A stretch of 64,000 nucleotides of DNA from Capsaspora owczarzaki ATCC 30864 (taxonomy: Eukaryota; Opisthokonta; Filasterea), in the NCBI RefSeq assembly GCF_000151315.2, contig NW_011887302.1:372001-436000 (forward strand), written 5' to 3'. A program made the position numbers and the translations under genes. The notes beneath the pieces are model-generated. The model was not told the origin of the DNA, did not search any database, and saw only the letters and a program-made list of their open reading frames with translations. Positions 21,401-33,691 of this stretch are shown here, in pieces (position 1 is the first letter of the stretch; every line of letters starts with the position of its first letter).

Positions 21401-24376
21401 CTGGTGATACATTTTCTTCACACTTGAAAACACAGTCTTTCATGGAACCCGATTGACGATGCTGGTGCCAACAGCATTGCCGAAATGCTGAAGTCGAACA
21501 CAAGTTTGACCACTCTCGAGTACGTTCTATGCTCCTGTTGTTGTGGAACTGGTTGTTGCTGCATTTACTCACGATCAGCCAACAGTCTGAGTTGGAGCCC
21601 GCTTTGTTTTAAAGTGCACTTGATTGCGGAAGCACTCAAACAGAACACCACGCTTACGACACTCGAGTAAGGGTTTCCACCATCTCTCTCGCTCCTGTCG
21701 CTCATACACAATTGCTGTTCCTTGATCCTTCAATTACTCACGGCTTTGCGCATTCAGTTTATCTCGCAATAATATTGGCGCTGTTGGAGCGCAGGTCATT
21801 GCCGAGGCTCTGAAGCAGAACAGGACTCTGACGACGCTGTGGTACGTGCCTTGCTCGTTGCTCAATGTCAAACCTTCAGGTGGAAGTGGTATTCTTGCTC
21901 ACCATGTGGTCGCAGTCTGAATCATGCTGAGATTGGCGCTCCTGGGATGAAAGCTCTCGCCGAGGCCCTCAAAATGAACACCGCGCTGACCACTCTCGAG
22001 TATGTTCAACCATTCGTGCTGATTGATGTTGTCATGCCTCATTTCAGTGCCTTACTTGTTATGTGGGAGCAGGCTGGAGGCCGAATCCATTTATGATGCT
22101 GAAGCGCAGGCGATTGCACCTGGCCTTGTTCAGAACACGACTCTGACCTCGCTCAAGTATGTACCGACTTTCATGCGGCTTTGTCTCGATGCTTGATTCA
22201 CTGAAACTGACACTTTTGGTTGGGTTTAGGCTGGGAGGAAGCCTGCTTGGCGAGACTGGAGCGCGCGCGATTGCCAAAGCTCTGAACAAAACTCTACACT
22301 AACCACGTTCCAGTACGGCCATTTACCTTGTCGCCCCGATGTGACAGCAACTGTTAAATTCTAATTTTGGTGTTTGATTGTTTGATTGTTGATTTGTTTG
22401 ATTGATTGATATTGATTGTTTGCGTTCTTCACCGTGATGGCATCACAGGTTGATGGCTAGCTTTGTTGACTCAGGAGTGCAAACAATTGCAGCCGCACTC
22501 AAACAGAACACTGCGCTGACCACGCTCGAGTAGGTTCCACTCCCTCGTGTTGATCCATGTCCCATTTGTGCGTATCACACCATTCTTTCTGATGCGCTTA
22601 CTCACGGCATGGTTCCAGGTTGTGTGACATGAACAACCGGTACTCTCATATAGAGCGGGATATTTCAGAGCCATTGACCACAGCCAGGTATGTTGGCCAT
22701 TCTCCTGCGGCTGAGGTTATTTCTGAAGTGGCCAGCGCTTCTTGCACACGTAACTTGTCACTTATCGCCTTTTTGCAACAGTCTGCTATCGCGGTTGCGT
22801 AATCCACGTGCTTTTGGACTCGAAAACGCCTTCTTGCAGGTTTGCAGGCTCTAGTACGTTCCTTCACCCTTCTCCTGTCGTTCCCCTTCTATGACGACGA
22901 CGCATGTGATGCTTCTTTCGATGGATATAAGTAACTCAGTTTATGCGGACAGCTTGCGTGAGAACATTGTTGACTCTGCTGGAGTGCAAGTGATTCAAGA
23001 GGTTCTGAGTTTGACCAAGCCAAGCAAGCTTGAGTAGGTTCTCGTGCTCGTTGGTGTTGTGACTTTCATTGCAACTCACATTGATTGTTGTTCACGACAC
23101 TGTTTAGGATTCGCTTTGGCCTTGACGACTTTGGAGCTCAAGTGCTTGCAACATCACTCAAGCAGAACTCTTGGATGACCGAGCTCGAGTATGTTTACTT
23201 CTCTCGCGCTGTTGTTTGTATCCGGGTGGGTTTGCTGGATGGCGTCCGTGATCGACCAGATTGATTTTTGATGCGAGCCCATCCTTACTCACCGCGTGAC
23301 AACAAACAGTCTGGATTCCAATGCGATTGGCCCGATTGGAGCCCAAGCGATTGCAGAAGCGCTGACGCAGAACACCAAGCTCACTATACTCACGTATGTT
23401 GTCTCTCCGTCGCGCTGTCTTGCTGATTGTTGTCGTTCTTGGCGTTGTCAGCTAATCGCTGCTCGACCATGTCGGGGGTTTGTTCAATCACGACACGATT
23501 CTAGTCTGAGTTCCACTCTGCTCGGAGATGCAGGAGCGGAAGCGATTTCCAAGGCACTCAGGGTAAACACGACACTGACCACGCTAAAGTACGACTTGGC
23601 TATTTCTGCCCTTGCCTTGTTGCGCCCTTGCCTTGTTGCGCTGCGCTGATGATACTCACACTTTGAGCAGCCTGCGCGAATGTTGGATTGGCAGTGCAGG
23701 AGCGCAGGCGCTGGCGGAGGAGCTGAAGCACAACGTGGGATTGACTTCGTTCGAGTACGTTTCCGTTCGCTTGCTATCTTGCATGCTGAGCATGTCGTTT
23801 AATGAACAGTGATAGCGGTACTTACCTTTTGAGAGCAGTCTGTCCCGCAATTCTATTCGCGATAGTGGTGCAAATGCGATGGCGGCAGTGATTTCGCAGA
23901 ACACAACACTGACTACTCTCGAGTATGTTCCTCTCGCTTTTCTGCTGCTTCGTGTCGCACTGGTAATTGAACAAGCTGCATGTTACTCACTGCATTGTAC
24001 ACAGTCTCGGGATGAATCATATTGGCGATGCTGGCGCCGAAAGGTTGGCAGAAGCGCTCCTGCGAAACACCACGCTCAAAGTACTCGAGTATGTGACCAT
24101 TATTTTGCAGATTGAGATCAACAATGAATGTGTGTACGTCCTGATCTGCAGTGCTTTTGCTCACTCCTATGCAAACAGTCTGTGGTATAACGAAATCGGG
24201 GAAGCCGGAGAGCTTGCGTTGGACAACGCACTCAACCAGAATTCTGCACTTGACTGGCTCAAGTATGGTCCCTTTATCTGATGCTGATTCTGTCGTGTTT
24301 GTGTGTGGTACTTACTGTTTGACGGTATGGCTTTCTCACTTCAAACAGCTTGAGCGAGAATCAACCGCCGAATTAA
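18419..24376 (+). CDS. Long RI-type LRR protein, about 30 one-exon repeats; frame breaks present
   Basis: About 33 exons can be traced. The first two (18419-18716, 18830-19194) encode a basic Ala/Lys-rich start (MAKKAVPSAAPAP), an NLS-like KKNKKKAR and an acidic Asp-rich tract. LRR exons, phase 2 at both ends, follow at 19262, 19428, 19565, 19733, 19897, 20077, 20244, 20408, 20583, 20778, 20942, 21109, 21277, 21436, 21586, 21758, 21916, 22073, 22230, 22449, 22619, 22782, 22953, 23108, 23310, 23505, 23671, 23839, 24005 and 24179. The last exon is 24349-24376 (TAA). Most are 84 nt; repeats read xLxxNxIGxAGAQAIAEALKQNTTLTTLE. Three places break the frame: one extra base near 18467 and two 83-nt exons (19733-19815, 22230-22312). 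The gene may therefore be decaying, may skip those exons, or may contain sequence errors. Intact length would be about 1,050 aa. Donors are mostly GTATGT or GTACGT. Function is unknown. Confidence 0.65.
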
Positions 24377-26548
24377 CCAAAGAGCGCTCGCTTCCTTTTC
24401 TCTGGTGGTGTGATGATGCTGTGTTTTCTTCTGATGATGACTTTTGCTCACTTCGAGGTAGCAGATTGTGTTTGAGTTCGGGTAGTTTTGTAGACGTAGT
24501 TTGGTAGTTTGTTTGTTTGTTTGTTTTTTTGGTTTTTCTTTCGTTTGTTTGTTTGGTTGTTTGTTTGTTTGTTTGTTTGTGTGTGTGTTTTTACCTTGCA
24601 TGGCTTGACAAATACATGTACTTCGTTGAGTGTCGACCTTTCCATCATGAAACCGTGCAAGCATGAATTAAGGTGCTGTGATCAACCTGTGGATTACCCC
24701 GAAGCGTGGACCAAAGCCGGAATGGTTACCAGTTTGAGCTTGTACAAGTTTTGTAGAGCTAAACCTGAAGAACTCAAAATGAGTGCCACCATCCTTCGAA
24801 CGAACAGGTAGTTTTGCAAACGCTTCCAGAACGCCGATTTGTTCTTAACCATCAATACGATAGTATAGTACTGCTGAGAGCAAAGCGGGGTCTGCCAATG
24901 TCAAATCTTAGAACTTACATAGTTCGTCAAAGCACAAATTTATTGGAAAACCAAAAGGCCAACGCTCGCACGAAGGTTTGAGAATAAGTATCAAAAAACA
25001 ACAACAAGCGCGTCCAAAGCTCAGGGCTAGCCCTCTTGTGGATAGCACAGCGGAATGTACTCCAAACTGGGATACAGCGCAGGGACTGCACAAAAGCTGT
25101 TTGTGCGATCTATCTGCGTGTACATCAATGTGGTGTTGCCAGCTTCAAGGGGAGAATCCGCTCCATGATCGGTTCGAATTGCCAGTTGCTCAAAGCTGCC
25201 CTCTCCGTCTGGGAAACGACCAACTCGACCTCAGAGATATCCAACGTGTGGAAGGAGGCTTTGGCCGAGCTGAAAGAATTTGCAGTATTGATGCTGAGAA
25301 TCTCGTGTCATGATCGCCCAATAGTGTTGGGCGGGGGTTTTGTTCATTCGAGTTGCGCGGAGCATTTGTGTGACTCGATTTTTGTTGGGCTAACTCTTTC
25401 TCTCGCCGTGCGTGGGCAGGAGTGAAAGGCGATTTACTTCATTTGCTACCAGTGTACATCTAGTCCACTGGGAATAAGGCGGCCCAAGTTTGCAGGATGA
25501 CGCGACTGTTTGGCGGTCGAGCGTGAGTCACGTCGCGTCTTTCCTTTTGTGCCATACCATCTTTCGGGGCTTTTCACATCCTTCTTCTCTATTGAGTAGG
25601 CTGCAATGAACCTTCCAACCTTCGGTGTGGAGCATTCCAATTCTCCATTCCCACGATCATGACAGATATGTCTGCGGAGCTTTTGAAGTTGCTGTTTATG
25701 TTTTGCTTTTGTTTGGTGGGGGGTTTTTTGAAATATTTGTGGATATGTTTTCAGTTTTATTTGGTTGCTATTCCGACCCACCGCCCCAAACAACGCGCTG
25801 CCCAACGCTTCATTTGCGTTGCACCGGTGATGTGCGCTGCTGTTCTGGGAGCATCTCGTGTCTGTGTGGCTTGGAAGCAAGAGAAGATCGTTTCGACAAA
25901 ATAAACACGTTCAGTTCTGTTTTTGTGGGTTTTTGTTTTGTTTTTTCTTTCGGTTTGTTGCTTTTTTCGTTGAACGGTGAGACATGTCCATTCACCCGCC
26001 CCCCCCCACACACACACATGCACCCATCTGCCCTCCAAAGCCCCCTCTTGCATTTCTTGATCGCGCGATCCGAAAGACCTTCCACTCCGATGACGGTGAT
26101 GCTTTTCAGCTGAAAGAGAAAAAACTGTTCGTGACACTGAAAATCCTCCAAAACCAAGCCCAAACGTCGAGTGTGGGTTGCCCCGAACAGCACCAAAGCA
26201 GAGTCTGGTTGTCTCGTTGCGAGCGACATGCACAATGCTCGCAGCTCTCTTGTGGCCAGCGACAACCTCAACCCTCGCGGGACTCTCGCCTGGAGCAACA
26301 TGGTAGTGCATAGAGAATCTCGGCTCTATTTGTTGAAAAAAAGTAACAAACAAAACAAAAAAAACACGTTGTTGTTTTGTTTTTTGGTGGAGATTTTGTG
26401 TGTGGGTTAGTCATTCTTTTCCTTTGTTGGTTTCTCTTTGTTTGTCGTGTCTTGCTTTGCTGCTGCTTGTTGTGGTTGATCACTGATTGTAAATGGTTCC
26501 CCTCGACTTCAAACTGCAGCTCATTCACCAAGCAGCAGTCAACAAACA
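24377..26548. other. Long intergenic region, no supported gene
   Basis: Contains a GTTT repeat (24506-24590). Short open frames at 24649-24811 (MKPCKHELRCCDQPVDYPEA) and 25036-25425 (with SNVWKEALAELKEFAVLMLR) look mildly protein-like, but they lack splice support and homology; they could be gene relics. Nothing else is supported. Confidence 0.5.
24506..24590. repeat. GTTT-type simple repeat
   Basis: Runs of GTTT with a few interruptions, grading into GT at the end, in the intergenic region. Confidence 0.9.
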
Positions 26549-29500
26549 ATGCGGCCTGGTTGGTCTTGTGTTGCCGCCCTGTTGCTGCTAGCAGCAATGA
26601 CTGGTATTGCCCCACTCGGCGTCATGGCGCAGACCAACGACGCGTGCTCGGTTTGCAACTGCAGCCCAGGCTATGTGGGTTTCTGCCAGCCCTGGCTCAT
26701 GGTCGACCCGACTCAAGTTCCATACAACATCCCGCCCGAGACGACAGACTTGTGAGGGAAAAACAAAACAAAAGAGTTCGGTTTTGTTTTGAAAATTAAA
26801 ACCAAAAAAAAAAAACCACCAAGGACCTTACCTTTGATGACCATTCTGATTGCGACTCGGGCGTCTTGAATGTGCAGGGATCTAACAACGCTTCAACTCT
26901 CGTACATTCCTTATTATGCGCTGATGGGACTGTCTTCACTGAACTCATTGTAAGACCATTTGCGAGCGTTTTGGGACCTGTTTGCGTGGTTTGTCGCTGT
27001 TTAATTTCAAGATTGTCATTGGATTTTTTGCTGACTTGTTTCAACAGGTCGTTGAGTGGCGTCTCGTACATTGAAAATGGTGCTTTCGCGGACCTCGCGC
27101 TGATGACGACCTTGTACGCGGAGTCGGATTGTGCCTTGAATTGTTGGAAAGTTGACTCACAAACGTTTTGACGAGCAGGACTATTTCATTTGATTCGTCT
27201 GTCACCACCTTGGCGGTTGATTGGTCGGGCGTGTCCTCGTTATACTCGCTGAAGTAAGGGATGAGAGATCTGCATGACGCTTCCAGTTGGTTTTGCTTGC
27301 GCTAACGACTGCTGCGTTCTTGAAAACAGTTTGAATGGCCCTAACCTTTCTGAACTCCCGGATTCTTCATTCAGTGGTCTGGGCTCTTTGATCGAGCTGT
27401 AAGTTCACTACGCCCTTCGTCAACTGTAGATTGATGCTAATTTTATTCTACTGTGAATGCTTTTGTTGTCAGGAGCGTGAGCGGCCCATTGACAACACTT
27501 GGAAACTGGCTGTTTCTCAGTACCCCTATGCTGAACCGTTTGTACGTTGGATGATGCTCTCTTACCAATTGGATGATGCTCTTTTACCTGTTTTTGGCAT
27601 TGCTGGCTTTCGCTCGTTCGCTCACTGTCTTGCTAACTCTTCAGATCATTGTACTCCAATCAACTGCCCGTCTTCCCTAAGCTTGCCCTGAGCCCCCTCT
27701 CATCCCTCATGGGCCTGTATGGTAGTTTTTTTGCGAATTCGATGGGCTGATGGAAATTGAGTGCTCAATTTGTCACGCCGATTGGACTCGACAGCAACCT
27801 GCAGGGTTCCCGATTTACGTCCCTTCCTTCCGACGCCTTCGCGACTCTGACCAGTCTTTCGTTCTTGTAAGTTTGTGTGGCAAAGTGCGCTCACGCCATT
27901 CAAAACCACAGCGAGCTCACCTCCTATCATGTCGCGTAGAGATCTATCCAACACGCTGCTCACCGCCATTCCCGACGATGTGTTTGCTTCAGTTCCGCTC
28001 GGGAATTTGTGTGCATGCTCTTACAATGATTTGCGCCAACATGTTAGAATTTATGGCTCACAAACCAGACAATCTTGCAGGTATCTTGGTCAAAACACAA
28101 ACCTTGGCCCCCTTTCCGGTGGGGCCTTCCGCGGACTGGGTTCGACGCTGGTGGAGCTGTAAGCCAGTGTCGAGCAACTCCTTTCGTCTTTCAGCGTAGA
28201 TTTGGGAAGATGTCGCGGCACTCAATGACTCGGATTTGCTCGACAGGGACCTGGACGGTTGTAGTTTTACGTCTATCACGGCCAGCGTTTTGAATCTTCC
28301 CCAGCTTCAGCGACTGTACGACTTTCAGATCTTCTTTGTAGACTTTCTATCCCAGCTCGTTTCTGTTCTGATCAACACGATTGTTCGATGCTAGTGACCT
28401 TTCGTCCAACCAGTTGACCTCGCTTCCGGACGGTCTGTTTTCAAACTGCCCGCAGTTGACTTCACTGTAAAGATTCCGCGTCCAGAAGCGCCAAAGGTTC
28501 ATATGTCCAGCTCCACTAATGATTTGCTTTTCCTCTGCTGCAGTTCCCTCCACAGCAATTCGATAGCCTACGTGGGCCCCGCCGCGTTTTCAGGGCTCGT
28601 GAATCTCCTAGATGTGTAAGTGCCAACAAGAAGGACAGGATGAAACGGGAGTACTCACAGTCCTCAATTCGGCTGTGTAGGAACTTGCATGGTCTTCATG
28701 TGACGACCCTCTCTGCGAGCACTTTTGCAGGGCTGACCTCATTGACCAGCATGTAAGCAATCCTGCCTCTAAAGTCATGCACGACAGGACACCTGACCTT
28801 TTGCTTTTTTTATTTTTTTGGTTTAGTTCGCTGCATGTCGGTATGCTCGAGACCATCCCGCCCCACCTGTTTGATGGTCTTCAGTCTCTTCAAACCATGT
28901 AGGAAGCATTCGCTGTTGAGTGTAGTGCATTGATTCGATTCTCGGAAGCGCTGACTTTTTCTATCACAATGATTCAAGATTGTTGCAGCATAACCACCTC
29001 CAAACGCTGCCTCCTGGATTGTTTCAAGGATTGAATGCGCTTAGCTTTGTGCTAATGTCCGACAACAACTTTGGCTCAGTAGCACCTCCGAGTACTTACG
29101 GCGCTGCATCGAATCCGAGCAGTAAGAGTGATCTTGGTGAAAGGGGGCACAGGCGTTAGCCTGCCACTCAACGACGTCTTGGTTTCGCGGCTTGGTTGAC
29201 AGGTTGTAACGCGAACTGTGCTACTTGCTATGGCGGATCTTCCAGCCAATGCTGCGGGCTGAATTGCCTCACTTGCAATAGTGGAAATCTCTGCCTAACT
29301 TGCTATGCCGGCTATGACATGATGAGCGGCTACTGCCAGCCTTCCGCGGCCATGATTGCCAGAGCTTCGGCTTCTTCCGCCTCGGTCGCCTCTGCCGCAT
29401 CAGCCTCTTCTGCTACAATTGCTTCTGCTGCATCTGCTTCCTCTGCTACAATTGCGTCTGCTGCATCTGCGTCCTCGGCTTCTGTAGCTTCTGCTCTGGC

Positions 29501-31715
29501 AGCCACTGCTTCATCGGCATCGGCTGCTTCTGCTGCCTCTGCCTCTGCCGCTTCCGCTTCCTCGGCAACAGTCGCATCCGCCGCATCCGCTGCATCTGCC
29601 TCATCTGCCTCGGCCGCTTCTGCTGCTTCCGCTCTGGCTGCCACTGCCTCGTCTGCCTCGGTTGCATCTGCTTCCTCTGCCTCTGTCGCTTCCGCTTCCT
29701 CGGCAACAGTCGCATCCGCCGCATCCGCTGCATCTGCCTCATCTGCCTCGGCCGCTTCTGCTGCTTCCGCTCTGGCTGCCACTGCCTCGTCTGCCTCGGT
29801 TGCTTCTGCTTCATCGGCAACAGTTGCGTCCGCTGCATCTGCCTCGTCTGCGTCGGTTGCATCTGCTGCTTCGGCCGCATCTGCTTCATCTGCCTCGGCC
29901 GCTTCTGTTGCGTCCGCTCTGGCTGCTACTGCCTCTTCTGCTTCGGTAGCATCTGCTGCGTCCGATGCTTCTGCTCTGGCTGCCACTGCCTCGTCTGCTT
30001 CGGCGGCATCTGCCTCATCTGCGTCGGTTGCATCTGCTGCTTCTGCCGCGTCTGCTTCATCTGCCTCGGCCGCTTCTGCTGCGTCCGCTCTGGCTGCTAC
30101 TGCCTCTTCTGCTTCGGTAGCATCTGCTGCGTCCGATGCTTCTGCTCTGGCTGCTACTGCTTCGTCTGCCTCGGTTGCATCTGCGTCATCTGCATCGGTT
30201 GCATCTGCTGCGTCCGATGCTTCTGCTGCTTCCGCTCTGGCTGCTACTGCTTCTGCTCTGGCTGCATCTGCCTCTTCTGCTTCTGTAGCATCTGCTGCGT
30301 CCGATGCTTCTGCTGCTTCGGCGGCATCTGCCTCCTCTGCATCGGTTGAGTCTGCTTTGGTTGCCACGGCTTCATCTGCTTCAGTCGCATCTGCTGCATC
30401 TGCATCCGCTTCAGTCGCATCTGCTGCATCTGCATCCGCTGCGTCCGATGCTTCGGCTGCTTCGGCGTCATCGGCATCAGCAGCTTTTGCTGCTTCGGCT
30501 TTGGCCGAATCCGTTGCGTCTATGCTTACTGACGCAGCTCAACGTGCCTCAGCAGCCTCGGCTTCCTCGGATACAATTGCATCTGCCTCTTCTGCTTCCG
30601 TTGCATCTGCTGCTTCCGCCGCGTCTGCGTCATCTGCTTTCGATGCTTCAGTCGCTTCTGCCGCTACTGCCTCATCTGCATCTGTTGCCTCGGCTTTGGC
30701 AGCGAGTGCCTCCTCTGCTTCCGTGGCGTCGGCCTCTTCCGCCTCTGTTTCAGCATCGTCGGTCTCTGCCGTGGCTGTGTCTGTTGCCTCGGCCTCTGTC
30801 GCGTCGATTGTCTCCGCCTCCGCTGCATCTGTTGCGGCGGTGGCTGCTGCGTCCGCTCTGTCCCAGCTGGGATCTGCGGCCGTGGCTGCATCAGCGGCAT
30901 CTGCGGCATCTGCTTCGTCGGCTTCTGTTGCTTCTGCTGCATCAGCAGCATCTGCTTCGTCCGCTTCCGTTGCCTCAGCTGCGGCATCTGCTTCCTCTAC
31001 GTCAATTGCGTTTGGTGCAACTCCCAATTTGGTCAATCCCGTGTCCAATAACGCCACCAGCTCTTCGTCCATGCCAATCATTGTGGGCGTGATCCTGGGC
31101 ATGCTTGCATTGCTCATCGTGATTGTTGCTCTGCTCATCTGGCGTCGCCGTCACCGTGCCATTTCCCAACCCATCGCCGCCGAAACCGGAGCGACCCAGC
31201 GCGCGAAAGTCAAATCTGGCGAAAAGGCCATCGCCGAGATGACCACCAATCCCCTGTACGACGTTGTGGTTCCTCCTCCGGTCGCATACGATGTACTGAA
31301 GCCAACCGCGGCCAAGACTGCAGCCAATTACGATGTCCTGAACCCAGCAACTGCAGCCAACTACGATGTCCTGAACCCGGCAACGGCCGAGGCTTCAGCC
31401 AACTACGACGCTCTGACCCCGCAGGCGGGATCTTCGGCGACCAACAAGGAGGAACCGATCTATCAGAGCACCGATATCAGCCCTTCTCCAGCAATTCAAG
31501 TCGAAACGAGCGGCACATACGTCAGCGTGGCGCCGTCGGCAGACTGCACTTACGCTGATGTCGGCAGCTCCCTTGCAATTGCAACGAACTCTTCCGTGCA
31601 GCATGCAGACTCTGGCACCTCATATGCCGCCATAGCCGCAGTGCCCCCGTCTTCCGCAGACAACTATGCAAAGATTGTGAGCGGTTCGGAAACCGACCAT
31701 GTCTCCACGCTCTGA
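26549..31715 (+). CDS. LRR receptor with Ala/Ser stalk, one TM helix and ITAM-like tail
   Basis: Seventeen exons join in frame to 1,285 aa: 26549-26751, 26878-26949, 27048-27113, 27179-27253, 27330-27398, 27473-27541, 27645-27716, 27795-27866, 27940-28008, 28081-28158, 28247-28315, 28395-28466, 28544-28615, 28681-28752, 28827-28898, 28979-29121 and 29203-31715. Order: signal peptide (MRPGWSCVAALLLLAAMTGI), a Cys-rich cap (CSVCNCSPGYVGFCQPW), about 14 extracellular-type LRRs, one per phase-2 exon of about 72 nt, and a Cys-rich module (CNANCATCYGG to CLTCYAGYDMMSGYC). Then come an Ala/Ser stalk (about 500-1050), a TM helix (about 1072-1096, IIVGVILGMLALLIVIVALL) and an RRRHR stop-transfer. The tail (about 190 aa) carries NPLY1134, then YDVL at Y1144, Y1158 and Y1169 and YDAL at Y1183, followed by IYQS, YVSV, YADV, YAAI and YAKI. 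Y1158/Y1169 fit YxxL-x7-YxxL. In other organisms such motifs recruit SH2 proteins once phosphorylated. There is no kinase domain. The ligand is unknown. Confidence 0.92.
29352..31012 (+). repeat. Ala/Ser-coding low-complexity tract
   Basis: About 550 codons made almost only of Ala, Ser and some Val/Thr/Asp/Glu in an ASAASASSASVAS-like rhythm. Codons are mixed (GCT, GCC, GCA, TCT, TCC, TCG), and longer blocks recur, for example around 29580-29660 and 29718-29800. It encodes the receptor stalk and leaves several spurious long open frames on both strands. Confidence 0.9.
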
Positions 31716-31972
31716 GTCGTTTCTATCAAGCTCGACCCCCTTTGACTTGCTAATTTTGAAAATTGAGCTGTTTTCTTTCGTGTAGTCGTTGTGTCAGGAT
31801 CTGTGGCCAGTCGTTCGACTTGTATGACATGTTGTTCCACGAAAATTACATGTTGTTCCACGAAAAAAAAAAAGGTACAAGGAAAAAAGAATGATGGTTC
31901 GCCAACAGCAACCATTCACAAACAACACTCGACTCTTCAACTCAAGACAGAACTTTTTATGACGGAAAGGGG

Positions 31973-33660
31973 TTACAGCGCAACATGTTTGATCACCAGT
32001 TGGTGGCACACAGGGCAGCGGTTGTCCAGCTGCGTGCTGGCGATCGTGGCACAAGAGCTGCAGAGCGCAGAATGGCCACAAGGCTGGGCAACTGTCGCAA
32101 CTGGGCGCTCGTAGCAATGCATGCAACGGTCAAAACTGGGTGCCGCGTTCGCGGGCGCCATGTATGGTTCGCTGGACGACGGAGGATTCGTGAGGGGCTC
32201 GTCGAGTATGGGCGCTGTGCTGCACGGTGTCGATTTGTCCAGAATGGGAGCGGACGGCAATAACAGTGCCGACGAGGCTTCAACAGCGGTGGCCATGGAG
32301 GCACTTCCCATAGCAACAGCGTCAGTGTATGCCGGAGGTGGCGAGGGGCTCCGAAGTTGACTCTGAGGCAGAGATTGCGACGGCGCTGCAGAAGGGGCTG
32401 CTGGCGTCGTGCCATAGTGCGCAAAGGTGCCCTGCTCGGAATTCGCCACAATCAGAATCTGCTGGAGCAATTCGTCGTCTTCCACGGCTGCGCGGACCAG
32501 GGACGGCAAACGGAACAAATCGACCAGCCAGAAGCATCCAAAGCCGCCAAACGTGAGCAAGTACACGAGACCCCAGCAGTGACGGCGCAGGTAGAAGTGA
32601 TGCAGGCCAAGGAAGCCCATGGGGAACCACAGCATGTACGCTTCGTGGAGCCAGATGCGCTGCCGGCGAGCGGCTCCAGAGTTGGCGTTGCGCACAAGCC
32701 AAACGATGCGGAACCAATCGACCAGCCAGCCGACACCAAGCAGACCAAAGGTGAAAAGGTACAAGAAGAACCAGCCGACACGTCCCAGATACAGGTGGTG
32801 CAGGCCGAGCATGCCCAGGGGCGAGAGGGTCAACTTGGCAGTCTCCCAAACGGTCTTTTCCGAGGACGACTCGAGCGCCATGGAGATGGCAAAGGAGGAT
32901 TCTTTGGGGAAAGCCCAGGTCGCGTCCATCATTGCCTTGTATTGTTCCTTGCGCCGCTCCGAGTTGGCCTCGCGCACCAAGTGGGGCAGCATGAACAGGT
33001 CGGTCAGCCAGCCGACGCCCAGCAGGCCAAAGGTGAAAAAGTAGATAAACCCCCAGAGCGGCTTGCCAACGTAGAACATGTGGGCGCCTGTTTTGACCAC
33101 AAATGACATATTCAGGCATATTGCAAATGAGAGAGAGGGGGGGGTTGCAGTTTGATTGCGCGCCCAAAAAAAAAAAAGTCTAGGATGCTCAGACTCACCG
33201 AGCACTCCAAGCGGATTGAGCCATAGAATGTAGGCAAACAGGAGGCTTGTCTGTGGCTCTGGGACAATTTCGCGCGCGACACGGTGCTCGTGCTCGATCT
33301 TGGCATCCTTGTAGAGCGACGGAAGGCGGAAGAGATCGACCACCCAGCCCACGCCCAGCAGGCCGAGCGTGAAAAAGTACACAAAGCCCCAGCGGATGCG
33401 ACCCAGGTAGAAGTGGTGCGCGCCTGTCCCAACAGAGCAAAATTGATGATGATGATAATAATAATGATGATAATAATAACGATGATGATGATGATGATGA
33501 GTGCGAGTCGTGAGAATTCAAATGCAGGCAAACAGGACTTGTGTGGGAAGATTTGTTTACTTCGTTTTTGGAACTCTCAATCGTCCCATCCAGTCACACT
33601 CTCACCCCACCGCCGGACAGCATGGTTTATAAAACCAAGTCCAGACACACAAAGAGAAAG

Positions 33661-33691
<31 letters not shown>

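Noticed and set aside
25757-26353. 198-codon minus-strand open frame in the gene-poor gap
   Set aside because: No protein-like motif pattern, no splice or start support, and biased composition typical of chance open frames.
29330-31138. Long minus-strand and other-frame open frames under the Ala/Ser tract (Ala/Asp/Glu-, Gln/Met- and Leu/Pro-rich)
   Set aside because: They follow from the low-complexity codons of the receptor stalk. The plus-strand Ala/Ser frame is the one that connects to the signal peptide, LRRs, TM helix and tail by matched phases.
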